Origin: Pseudomonas sp. S37
Lineage (GTDB): Bacteria > Pseudomonadota > Gammaproteobacteria > Pseudomonadales > Pseudomonadaceae
Assembly (NCBI RefSeq): GCF_016658545.1
Contig: NZ_JACVZC010000068.1
Location: 1-32,314, forward strand
Length of the DNA stretch: 32,314 bases
Direction of reading: 5' to 3'
The notes below the pieces were generated by a model. It did not search any database. It saw only the letters and a list, made by a program, of their open reading frames with translations, and had not been told where the DNA came from. The translations under genes were made by a program, and so were the position numbers. Of this stretch, positions 15,225 through 22,200 are shown one piece after another (position 1 is the first letter of the stretch; each line of letters opens with the position of its first letter).

Positions 15225-16298
15225 TCACAACTCCGGGTCAACATCCCCGGCATACATGTCCGATTCCTTGTACACGTCATGCACATGCCGCAGCAGCACC
15301 ATGATCACCGCCGCCACCGGCAACGCCAGCAGCACCCCGGTAAAGCCGAACAGTTCACCACCGGCCAGGATGGCGAAGATCACCGCCACCGGGTGCAGGC
15401 CGATGCGGTCACCGACCAGCAGCGGCGTCAGCACCATGCCTTCCAGCGCCTGCCCGACCATGAACACCGCGACAATGCCCAGCATCGGGTACAAGTCGCC
15501 GCCGAACTGGAACAGCCCCGCTACCAGCGCGGCACCGATGCCGATGATGAAGCCCATGTACGGCACGATGGCCGCCAGGCCGGCAATCATGCCGATCAAC
15601 AGGCCCAGTTCCAGCCCTACCAGCATCAGCCCCACCGAATAGATGATGCCCAGGGCCACCATCACCAGCAGTTGCCCGCGCACGAATGCCCCCAGCACTT
15701 CATGGCATTCGCCGGCCAGGCCCACCACCTGGGGTTCATACTGGCGAGGCAGCAGGCTGCGCAGCTTGGCCATCATCAGGTCCCAGTCGCGTAGCAGATA
15801 GAACCCTACAACCGGGATCAGCACCATGTTGGCTACCCAGGCAATCAATGCCAGGCTCGAGGCGGTCGCTTGCGACAGCACCACGCCGACAATGTCGGTG
15901 GTCTGGCCCATGTGCTCGCTGATGGCTGCCTTTATCTTGTCGAACTTCCAGAAGCCATCGGCCAGACCCAGCCGATGCTGCACCCACGGCAGCGCCACAT
16001 GCTGCAGCCAGTCGAGCATCTGCGGCGCCAGCTCGTACAGCCGCACCAGCTGCTTGGCCAGCATTGGCACCAGTACCAGCAACAGGGCCATGAACAGCAG
16101 GGTGAACAGGCCGAACACCACCACCACACCCCAGGTCCGCGACAACCCCCGGTCCTCCAGCCAGTCAACCAGCGGGTCGGCCAGGTACGCCAGCAGAATA
16201 CCGATCAGGAAAGGCGCGAGAATATTGTGCAAGCTATACAACAGCACGGCTACCAGCAGTGCAGCGCCCAGCCAGATCCAGCGACGCATGTCAGTCAA
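15225..16298 (-). CDS. AI-2E/PerM family membrane transporter
   Basis: Polytopic inner-membrane protein of 357 residues with about seven or eight hydrophobic segments, including residues 10-40, 60-80, 150-170 and a dense block from about 215 to 340. The family includes TqsA (autoinducer-2 export) and PerM; the substrate here is unknown. The start is probably the TTG at 16298-16296, because GGAG lies eight bases upstream of it. The ATG three codons later has the same site 17 bases away. It follows the DUF2066 gene closely (12-base gap) on the same strand, so the two are probably cotranscribed. Confidence 0.9.
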   Translation of the reverse strand: MTDMRRWIWLGAALLVAVLLYSLHNILAPFLIGILLAYLADPLVDWLEDRGLSRTWGVVVVFGLFTLLFMALLLVLVPMLAKQLVRLYELAPQMLDWLQHVALPWVQHRLGLADGFWKFDKIKAAISEHMGQTTDIVGVVLSQATASSLALIAWVANMVLIPVVGFYLLRDWDLMMAKLRSLLPRQYEPQVVGLAGECHEVLGAFVRGQLLVMVALGIIYSVGLMLVGLELGLLIGMIAGLAAIVPYMGFIIGIGAALVAGLFQFGGDLYPMLGIVAVFMVGQALEGMVLTPLLVGDRIGLHPVAVIFAILAGGELFGFTGVLLALPVAAVIMVLLRHVHDVYKESDMYAGDVDPEL

Positions 16299-16310
16299 TG
16301 TCAGTGCTCC

Positions 16311-17372
16311 TTACCAACGGAATCGCAAGCCGTCGAACGGCTTGGCGGCGGGTTGCGGCTGGGCCGCCGGCTCTTGGCCGGCCACAGGCGCTGGCGTAGC
16401 CGGCACCGCGGGCGCTTGCTCCACCGCCACCTCCTGCAGCTTGGCCAGGCCAAGCTGGGCACGCAGCTGTTCCCGGTTGGCGGTTACAGCGTAAGTCAGG
16501 GTCGTACCTTCGGCCATTTGCAGGCGCGGGCCATAGGGTTCCAGCACCCGCGCCAGCTCGGCGTAACGCTGCAGGTTCATCCCCTGCACTTGTACCTGCA
16601 GCTGGCTGCTGGCGCCCGGGCGGGTGACATAGCGCGGCGCCAGGCGGCTACTGACCGCCAGCATCACCGCATCGGCCAGCGCTGCCGGGTCGGCGCCTTC
16701 GGCAGTGCCCTGCTCACGCTGGTCACCCAGCCACAGCTGCCACTTGCCCTGCCATTTGCCATCGGCCTCCTGGGCATGCACCGCCAGCAAGGCATCGGCA
16801 CCATAACGCTTGGCGGCCTCACGCAGTGGCGCCGGGTCGCTGCTTTCGATCTGCTTGGCATCGGCCACCAGTTGCTCCTGCAAGTCCGCCAGCGGCAAGC
16901 GCAGCGGCAGGCCGCGGTGCTGGGCGGCACGCCGCAAGGGTTGCGCGCTGGCCTGGCCATCACCGACCAGGCTGCTGCCTTCGACACTGTCGTTCAGCCA
17001 CCAGCCGAGGATGGAGGGGCGGTTGCTGCCCCACAGTGCCAGGCCGGCCTTGCGCAGGGCCCGTTCGGTGCTGCCGGGGTCGAACTCGACCACTACCGAT
17101 TCTGGCGGGCCGGCTTCGCTGCCTACCTGGTTGATGATTTGTTGCGGGTCCTTGCGCAGCTCGGCCAGCGCCGGGCTTTGCGCCGCCCTGGGGTCGCCGG
17201 TCAGGCGCAGCACCAGGGTATCCAAGGCTTTGCCGGTAGCGGCGGTACGGGCTTCGGCGCCCTGGCCGCTGACCGGCTCGCGCACCTGATAAAGGCCAGG
17301 GACATTTTCAGCCATGGCAGCGGCTGAAATCAGCGCCAGGCAACCGGCTGCCAGAAGTTTGAACAAACGCAT
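16311..17372 (-). CDS. DUF2066 exported protein
   Basis: A 353-residue protein starting at the ATG 17372-17370, with AGGA nine bases upstream. It opens with a signal peptide (MRLFKLLAAGCLALISAAAM, cut after AMA). The following region VPGLYQVREPV resembles the start of DUF2066 proteins, which are conserved next to purM in Pseudomonas. A Pro/Ala/Gln-rich tail covers about residues 315-345. It is predicted periplasmic, with function unknown. It is divergent from purM and probably forms an operon with the AI-2E family gene. Confidence 0.88.
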   Translation of the reverse strand: MRLFKLLAAGCLALISAAAMAENVPGLYQVREPVSGQGAEARTAATGKALDTLVLRLTGDPRAAQSPALAELRKDPQQIINQVGSEAGPPESVVVEFDPGSTERALRKAGLALWGSNRPSILGWWLNDSVEGSSLVGDGQASAQPLRRAAQHRGLPLRLPLADLQEQLVADAKQIESSDPAPLREAAKRYGADALLAVHAQEADGKWQGKWQLWLGDQREQGTAEGADPAALADAVMLAVSSRLAPRYVTRPGASSQLQVQVQGMNLQRYAELARVLEPYGPRLQMAEGTTLTYAVTANREQLRAQLGLAKLQEVAVEQAPAVPATPAPVAGQEPAAQPQPAAKPFDGLRFRW

Positions 17373-17698
17373 GGAGGATTCCTGTCCATTACCGCAATGC
17401 CTATACCTTATACACGGGGGCGCAAGGTCACCAGTCGCGAGCGGTGAAAGATTGGTTGCGGGAGGTAGATGTTGGGTGTGACAGGGGTTCGGCTTGAGAG
17501 GTTCAGCGCCGGACGCCCACAACTATTTACCCACTTTCATGCCCTGCCCGTCGGCCTGAGGATGGCCGCTGCCCGGCAACCCTGATAAAATCGCGCGCCT
17601 TCACAGACCACTGACGTTTCAGGCAGCCGCCGCTTATCCGCCGGCCTTGGCCGTCATGGTCGTTTTTAAGAATCCCTCCCTCCTAAAGGCCTGGATCA
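17373..17698. promoter_or_regulatory. Divergent intergenic region between DUF2066 and purM
   Basis: This 326-base gap holds no convincing gene. For purM the best promoter is TGGCCG (17563-17568), 17 bases, TAAAAT (17586-17591): a good -10 with a poor -35, about 108 bases before the start codon. A TATAAG-type sequence near 17409-17414 on the minus strand could serve DUF2066. The purM leader also contains CCGGCCTTGGCCG followed by a short T-run (around 17665-17671). No known riboswitch class is recognised. Confidence 0.4.
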
Positions 17699-18757
17699 AT
17701 GAGCAAGCAACCCTCCCTGAGCTACAAGGACGCCGGTGTAGACATCGACGCCGGCGAAGCACTGGTCGAACGCATCAAGGGCGTGGCAAAACGCACCGCA
17801 CGCCCTGAAGTCATGGGTGGCCTGGGCGGCTTCGGCGCCCTCTGCGAGATCCCGGCCGGCTACAAGCAGCCAGTGCTGGTCTCCGGTACCGACGGCGTCG
17901 GCACCAAGCTGCGCCTGGCGCTGAACCTGAACAAGCACGACAGCATCGGCCAGGACCTGGTCGCCATGTGCGTCAACGACCTGGTCGTCTGCGGTGCCGA
18001 GCCGCTGTTCTTCCTCGACTACTACGCCACCGGCAAGCTGAACGTTGACGTGGCCGCCACCGTGGTCACCGGTATCGGTGCCGGTTGCGAACTGGCCGGC
18101 TGCTCGCTGGTCGGTGGTGAAACCGCCGAAATGCCTGGCATGTACGAAGGCGAAGATTACGACCTGGCCGGTTTCTGCGTGGGCGTGGTGGAAAAGGCCG
18201 AAATCATCGATGGCTCCAAGGTTGCCACCGGCGACGCGCTGATCGCCCTGCCGTCCTCGGGCCCGCACTCCAATGGCTACTCGCTGATCCGCAAAATCCT
18301 CGAAGTGTCGGCTACCGACATCGAGAACACCCAACTGGACGGCAAGCCGCTGACCGACCTGCTGATGGCGCCAACCCGTATCTACGTCAAGCCGCTGCTG
18401 CAGCTGATCAAGAACACCGGCGCGGTCAAGGCCATGGCCCACATCACCGGCGGCGGCCTGCTGGACAACATCCCGCGCGTACTGCCGAAAAACGCCCAGG
18501 CCGTGGTTGACGTGGCCAGCTGGCAGCGCCCGGCTGTGTTCGACTTCCTGCAGGAAAAAGGCAACGTCGACGAGCACGAAATGCACCGCGTACTGAACTG
18601 CGGCGTGGGCATGGTCATCTGCGTAGCCCAGGACCAGGTCGAAGCGGCCCTGAACGAACTGCGCGCCGCCGGTGAACAGCCATGGGTAATCGGCCACATT
18701 GCCGAAGCTGCCGAAGGCGCCGCCCAGGTCGAGCTGCAGAACCTCAAGGCACACTGA
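17699..18757 (+). CDS. purM: Phosphoribosylformylglycinamidine cyclo-ligase (AIR synthetase)
   Basis: Fifth step of purine synthesis: ATP-dependent ring closure of FGAM to AIR. It has 352 residues, the usual length. Characteristic stretches are LSYKDAGVDIDAG at the N-terminus, LVSGTDGVGTKL (about 60-71), GGETAEMPGMY and HITGGGLLDNIPRV. The start ATG is preceded by AAAGG. Its stop overlaps the purN start as TGATG, so the two consecutive purine genes are coupled. Confidence 0.97.
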   Translation: MSKQPSLSYKDAGVDIDAGEALVERIKGVAKRTARPEVMGGLGGFGALCEIPAGYKQPVLVSGTDGVGTKLRLALNLNKHDSIGQDLVAMCVNDLVVCGAEPLFFLDYYATGKLNVDVAATVVTGIGAGCELAGCSLVGGETAEMPGMYEGEDYDLAGFCVGVVEKAEIIDGSKVATGDALIALPSSGPHSNGYSLIRKILEVSATDIENTQLDGKPLTDLLMAPTRIYVKPLLQLIKNTGAVKAMAHITGGGLLDNIPRVLPKNAQAVVDVASWQRPAVFDFLQEKGNVDEHEMHRVLNCGVGMVICVAQDQVEAALNELRAAGEQPWVIGHIAEAAEGAAQVELQNLKAH

Positions 18758-19410
18758 TGCCGAGCAAGACCTGCAATGTAGTGGTACTGCTGTCGGGTTC
18801 CGGCAGCAACCTGCAAGCCCTGATCGACAGCTGCCAAAGCCAGGACAGCCCGGTGCGCATCCGCGCGGTGGCCTCCAACCGCGCCGATGCCTACGGCCTG
18901 CAACGCGCCGCAGCGGCCGGCATCGACAGTGCCGTGCTTGACCACACCCGGTTCGACGGCCGTGAAGCCTTCGATGCCGCGCTGATGGCGTGCATCGACG
19001 GCTTTGCCCCCGACCTGGTGGTGCTGGCCGGTTTCATGCGCATCCTCAGTGGCGACTTCGTGCGCCACTATCAGGGCCGCCTGCTGAACATCCACCCGTC
19101 GCTGCTGCCCAGGTACAAAGGCCTGCACACCCACCGCCGGGCCCTGGAAGCAGGCGACGCCGAGCATGGCTGCAGCGTACACTTCGTGACTGAGGAACTC
19201 GATGGCGGCCCACTGGTCGTACAGGCTGTAGTACCGGTGGCGTCTGACGACACCGTCGAAAGCCTGGCCCAGCGGGTCCACCAGCAGGAACACCAGGTCT
19301 ATCCCCTGGCCGTGCGCTGGTTCGCTGAAGGCCGCTTGCGCCTTGGCGACCAAGGTGCATTACTGGATGACCAACCCCTGCCGGCCAGCGGTCACTTGAT
19401 CCGATCCTAG
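18757..19410 (+). CDS. purN: Phosphoribosylglycinamide formyltransferase 1 (folate-dependent)
   Basis: Third step of purine synthesis: transfer of formyl from 10-formyltetrahydrofolate to GAR. It has 217 residues from the ATG at 18757, which shares a base with the purM stop. LLSGSGSNLQALID (residues 11-24) binds the phosphate. The catalytic set is N111 and H113 in LLNIHPSLLPRYKG and D149 in TEELDGGP, matching N106/H108/D144 of E. coli PurN. Upstream extension of the frame into purM is not needed. Confidence 0.97.
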   Translation: MPSKTCNVVVLLSGSGSNLQALIDSCQSQDSPVRIRAVASNRADAYGLQRAAAAGIDSAVLDHTRFDGREAFDAALMACIDGFAPDLVVLAGFMRILSGDFVRHYQGRLLNIHPSLLPRYKGLHTHRRALEAGDAEHGCSVHFVTEELDGGPLVVQAVVPVASDDTVESLAQRVHQQEHQVYPLAVRWFAEGRLRLGDQGALLDDQPLPASGHLIRS

Positions 19411-19418
19411 GAGAATTT

Positions 19419-20129
19419 ATGCGTCGTGCCCTGCTCTTGGCTCTCGCCGTGCTCGCCCTGCCCCTCCAGGCAGCTGACCTGAAGCCCTTCTCGGCCAGCT
19501 ACACCGCCGACTGGAAGCAGCTGCCCATGAGCGGCACTGCCGAGCGCAGCCTGGTCAAAAATGCCAACGGTACCTGGGACCTTAACTTCAAGGCCTCCAT
19601 GATGATCGCCAGCCTGACCGAGCAAAGCACCCTGCGCCTGGAAAACGACACCCTGCTGCCGCAGAAGTACCACTTCGAGCGCGGCGGCCTGGGCAAGGCG
19701 AAGAAAGTCGACCTGAACTTCGACTGGAACAGCAAGAAAGTTACCGGCAGCGACCGGGGCGATGCCATCAACCTGCCGCTTAACCGCGGTGTGCTGGACA
19801 AGTCGTCCTACCAACTCGCCCTGCAGCACGATGTGGCAGCGGGCAAGAAGAGCATGACTTACCAAGTGGTTGATGGTGACGAGATCGACACCTACGACTT
19901 CCGTGTACTGGGTACCGAGAAAGTCACCACCAAGACCGGCCAGGTCGATGCAGTGAAGGTCGAGCGCGTGCGTGACCCAAGCCAGAGCAAGCGCATCACC
20001 GAGCTGTGGTTCGCCAAGAACTGGGACTACCTGCTGGTGCAGCTGCGCCAGGTAGAGACCGATGGCAAGGAGTATGTGATCGTGCTGCAGGATGGCACGG
20101 TCGATGGCAAGCCGGTGAAGGGTAACTGA
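19419..20129 (+). CDS. DUF3108 exported protein
   Basis: A 236-residue protein with a clear signal peptide (MRRALLLALAVLALPLQA, cut before ADLK). AGGAG lies just upstream of its ATG, eight bases after the purN stop. The mature part (PFSASYTADWKQLPMSGTAE, then strand-rich sequence) matches DUF3108 proteins, a periplasmic beta-rich family of unknown function often found after purN in Pseudomonas. Cotranscribed with purMN. A strong terminator follows. Confidence 0.9.
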   Translation: MRRALLLALAVLALPLQAADLKPFSASYTADWKQLPMSGTAERSLVKNANGTWDLNFKASMMIASLTEQSTLRLENDTLLPQKYHFERGGLGKAKKVDLNFDWNSKKVTGSDRGDAINLPLNRGVLDKSSYQLALQHDVAAGKKSMTYQVVDGDEIDTYDFRVLGTEKVTTKTGQVDAVKVERVRDPSQSKRITELWFAKNWDYLLVQLRQVETDGKEYVIVLQDGTVDGKPVKGN

Positions 20130-20152
20130 GCCGGCGCTGCCTGCTGTAACCG

Positions 20153-20180
20153 AAAGCCCCGCCCAGTGCGGGGCTTTTTT
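20153..20180 (+). terminator. Intrinsic terminator of purM-purN-DUF3108
   Basis: The stem AAAGCCCCGC / GCGGGGCTTT (10 bp) with loop CCAGT ends in a run of six Ts. It lies 24 bases after the DUF3108 stop. Confidence 0.92.
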
Positions 20181-20208
20181 CTGCCTGCCATATGCTAACG
20201 CGGTCTCT

Positions 20209-20322
20209 TGTAGGAGCGGCCTTGTGTCGCGATGGGGCGCGCAGCGGCCCCGGCAATTTTGAGGTTGGGCACAAATCCCGGGGCCGCTGCGCGCCCCATC
20301 GCGACACAAGGCCGCTCCTACA
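20209..20322. repeat. REP-type inverted repeat (TGTAGGAGCGGCC class)
   Basis: The arms TGTAGGAGCGGCCTTGTGTC and its complement enclose a second complementary block, GATGGGGCGCGCAGCGGCCCCGG, and a short spacer. It is the same class as 15088-15200 and lies just after the purN-DUF3108 terminator. Confidence 0.9.
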
Positions 20323-20340
20323 CTGACCGCGCTCGGCCTA

Positions 20341-20358
20341 CATGAAACTTGTTTCATG
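20341..20358. promoter_or_regulatory. PsrA-like operator palindrome
   Basis: CATGAAAC TT GTTTCATG is a perfect 18-base palindrome. Its core GAAAC-TT-GTTTC fits the published PsrA consensus (G/C)AAAC-N2-4-GTTT(G/C). It lies just upstream of a candidate promoter: TTACTT (20369-20374), 17 bases, TATAAA (20392-20397). Confidence 0.5.
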
Positions 20359-20368
20359 CCTGTTTTAT

Positions 20369-20397
20369 TTACTTAGCCAGCTAACAAACCCTATAAA
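20369..20397 (+). promoter_or_regulatory. Candidate promoter of the 60-residue protein gene
   Basis: TTACTT, a 17-base spacer and TATAAA. The -10 is good and the -35 is weak, which would suit an activated or stress-sigma promoter. The PsrA-like palindrome is immediately upstream. Confidence 0.4.
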
Positions 20398-20404
20398 GGA
20401 GGTG

Positions 20405-20421
20405 TGCGACACAGTGTCGCA
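20405..20421 (+). promoter_or_regulatory. Perfect 17-base palindrome in the small-gene leader
   Basis: TGCGACAC-A-GTGTCGCA follows directly after AAAGGAGGTG, a near-perfect anti-16S sequence. It sits around the expected transcription start or just inside the mRNA. It could be a protein operator or an mRNA hairpin near the ribosome entry region of the 20448 gene. Confidence 0.45.
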
Positions 20422-20447
20422 GCCCTCTCAAGAAGTGGAGTTTACCG

Positions 20448-20630
20448 ATGACTGTCCAAGTAACCGAACGCGACGAATCGAAAATGTCCCACGAAGGCCT
20501 GGCCGCTGGCGTGCGGATCTGGGATGTGCACCAACAGGGCCAGCTGGTCGGCATGTTCCACAATGAACACGAAGCACACCAGTACCGTGCAGAACTGGAA
20601 GACCTGGAAAACCAGCGCACCACGCAATGA
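20448..20630 (+). CDS. Small conserved-looking protein of 60 residues
   Basis: Acidic, soluble 60-residue protein with the central stretch GVRIWDVHQQGQLVGMFHNE and a helical acidic C-terminus. The ATG has GGAG seven bases upstream and a terminator directly behind the gene. I recall similar small proteins in other Pseudomonas genomes but know no function. An overlapping frame (20342-20566) has poor protein character and is taken as a shadow. The compact unit with its own promoter, palindromes and terminator supports a real, regulated gene. Confidence 0.8.
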   Translation: MTVQVTERDESKMSHEGLAAGVRIWDVHQQGQLVGMFHNEHEAHQYRAELEDLENQRTTQ

Positions 20631-20646
20631 CCCAGCTTTCAAACAG

Positions 20647-20671
20647 AAAACCCCGCCTAGGCGGGGTTTTT
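20647..20671. terminator. Bidirectional intrinsic terminator
   Basis: AAAACCCCGCC / GGCGGGGTTTT with almost no loop beyond TA, flanked by A- and T-runs on both sides. It lies between the convergent ends of the 60-residue gene and the DUF2058 gene and can serve both. Confidence 0.9.
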
Positions 20672-20676
20672 CGTGT

Positions 20677-21216
20677 TTACCACATCAGATCATCAGGGAT
20701 CTTGTAAGCCGCGTACGGATCGTCTTCGTCCGTTTCCTCGACATGGGTATTCAGCAACAGGATACGGTTCGGGTCGCGCTCCTGGATCTTCACCGCTGCT
20801 TCACGCGGGATAACCTCGTAACCGCCGGCATGGGCCACCACGGCCAGCGCGCCATTGCTCAGCTTGCTACGCATCAGCGCGTTGACGGCAATGCGCTTGA
20901 CCTTCTTGTCGTCGACGAAGTTGTAGTAGTCCTCGGTGGTCAGCTTGGGCAGGCGGGTGGCCTCGATCAACTGCTTGATCTGCGCGGCACGGGCCTTTTG
21001 CTCGGCCTTCTCCTGCTGCTGGCGGTTCAGCTCCTGGTCGCGCTTGACCTTTTCGGCCATGGCTTCCTTGGCAATGCGCTGCTGGCTGTCGTCGACTTCG
21101 ACCTGGCCTTTGTGCTCCATGCGCTTCTGTTTCTTTTCAGCTTTGTTGGTCTGCGAGACCTGTTTCTGGTTGACCAGACCGGCTTTGAGCAATTGGTCGC
21201 GAAGGGAAAGGCTCAT
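20677..21216 (-). CDS. DUF2058 (YaiL-like) protein
   Basis: A 179-residue protein starting MSLSLRDQLLKAGLVN. A long, highly charged Lys/Glu/Gln-rich helical segment follows (about residues 20-85, probable coiled coil). A compact domain with TTEDYYNFVDDKKVKRI and an acidic tail completes it. This is the layout of the DUF2058/YaiL family, described as nucleic-acid associated but without settled function. It is the last gene of the minus-strand run relA-mazG-DUF2058, 26 bases after mazG, and ends at the shared terminator. Confidence 0.88.
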   Translation of the reverse strand: MSLSLRDQLLKAGLVNQKQVSQTNKAEKKQKRMEHKGQVEVDDSQQRIAKEAMAEKVKRDQELNRQQQEKAEQKARAAQIKQLIEATRLPKLTTEDYYNFVDDKKVKRIAVNALMRSKLSNGALAVVAHAGGYEVIPREAAVKIQERDPNRILLLNTHVEETDEDDPYAAYKIPDDLMW

Positions 21217-21242
21217 GAATGTTCACTCACTTATGCAACAGC

Positions 21243-22076
21243 TCAGCCGCAGCTGGGCAGGTTCTTTTCCTGACGCTTGGCTTCACCCCAAAGGGCGTCC
21301 AGCTCGTCAAGGTTACAATCTTCTATGGGGCGACCGCTGTCGCGCAATGCCTGCTCGATAAAACGGAAACGTCGCTCGAACTTGCGGTTGGCTCGGCGCA
21401 GGGCGTGTTCCGGGTCCTGCTTGAGGTGGCGGGCCAGGTTGACGGCGGCAAACAGCAGGTCGCCAACTTCATCCTCAAGCGCATCGGCATCGCCGTCAGC
21501 CATGGCCTGCAGCACTTCGTCCAGCTCTTCCCGGACCTTGTCCAGCACCGGCAACGCCGCCGGCCAGTCAAAACCGACCGTGGCTGCGCGCTTTTGCAGT
21601 TTGGCTGCCCGCGACAGCGCCGGCAAGGTTGCCGGCACATCGTCGAGCAGCGACAACTGTTCGGGCTGGCTTTTTTCCGCGCGCTCTTCGGCCTTGATTT
21701 CTTCCCAGCGCGACTTGACCTGGGCCTCGTTCAGGCTGGGCGTGCCCACCGGCGCATACAGCTCGCCAGTGGGGAATACGTGCGGGTGGCGGCGGATAAG
21801 CTTGCGGGTGATGCTGTCGACCACGCCATCGAACTCGAAACGCCCCTCCTCCCGGGCCAGCTGGCTGTAGTAGACCACCTGGAACAGCAAGTCGCCCAGC
21901 TCACCTTGCAAGTGCTCGAAATCACCGCGCTCGATGGTGTCGGCAACTTCGTAGGCCTCTTCGATGGTGTACGGGACGATGCTCGCGTAGTTCTGCTGCA
22001 GGTCCCACGGGCAGCCGTGCTGCGGGTCGCGCAGGCGGGCCATGAGGTGCAACAGGTCTTCGAGGGTGTAGGTCAT
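21243..22076 (-). CDS. mazG: Nucleoside triphosphate pyrophosphohydrolase MazG
   Basis: Hydrolyses NTPs and dNTPs to monophosphates and pyrophosphate (housecleaning). In E. coli it also affects ppGpp levels, which fits its place after relA. It has 277 residues with two MazG repeats. The first repeat shows CPWD near residue 19, EEAYEV, then GELGDLLFQVV (the ExxE...ExxD metal site). The second shows EELDEVLQAM and EDEVGDLLFAAV. A REP element separates it from relA. Confidence 0.95.
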   Translation of the reverse strand: MTYTLEDLLHLMARLRDPQHGCPWDLQQNYASIVPYTIEEAYEVADTIERGDFEHLQGELGDLLFQVVYYSQLAREEGRFEFDGVVDSITRKLIRRHPHVFPTGELYAPVGTPSLNEAQVKSRWEEIKAEERAEKSQPEQLSLLDDVPATLPALSRAAKLQKRAATVGFDWPAALPVLDKVREELDEVLQAMADGDADALEDEVGDLLFAAVNLARHLKQDPEHALRRANRKFERRFRFIEQALRDSGRPIEDCNLDELDALWGEAKRQEKNLPSCG

Positions 22077-22102
22077 TCAGGCAGGTCCTTCGGTGGTGGC
22101 TT

Positions 22103-22186
22103 CTTCGCGAGTAAACCCGCTCCTACATTTACAGTGCATATCTGAAGATTTGCACCCTCTCTGTGGGAGCGGGTTTACCCGCGAAG
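22103..22186. repeat. REP-type inverted repeat (GTGGGAGCGGGTT class)
   Basis: The arms CTTCGCGAGTAAACCCGCTC and GAGCGGGTTTACCCGCGAAG are near-perfect complements around a spacer of about 35 bases. It lies between mazG and the end of relA. The same class occurs at 26913-27006. Confidence 0.9.
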
Positions 22187-22200
22187 CAGGCGCCTCGGTC

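Noticed and set aside
17696..18754. A 352-residue open frame antisense to purM, and similar long shadows opposite gacS (29250-30560, 30612-31853)
   Set aside because: Composition artefacts. The opposite strands carry clear PurM and GacS motifs with good ribosome sites.
20342..20566. A 74-residue frame overlapping the 60-residue gene
   Set aside because: Arg/Pro-rich translation without protein-like pattern. The overlapping 60-residue frame has better composition and its own ribosome site.
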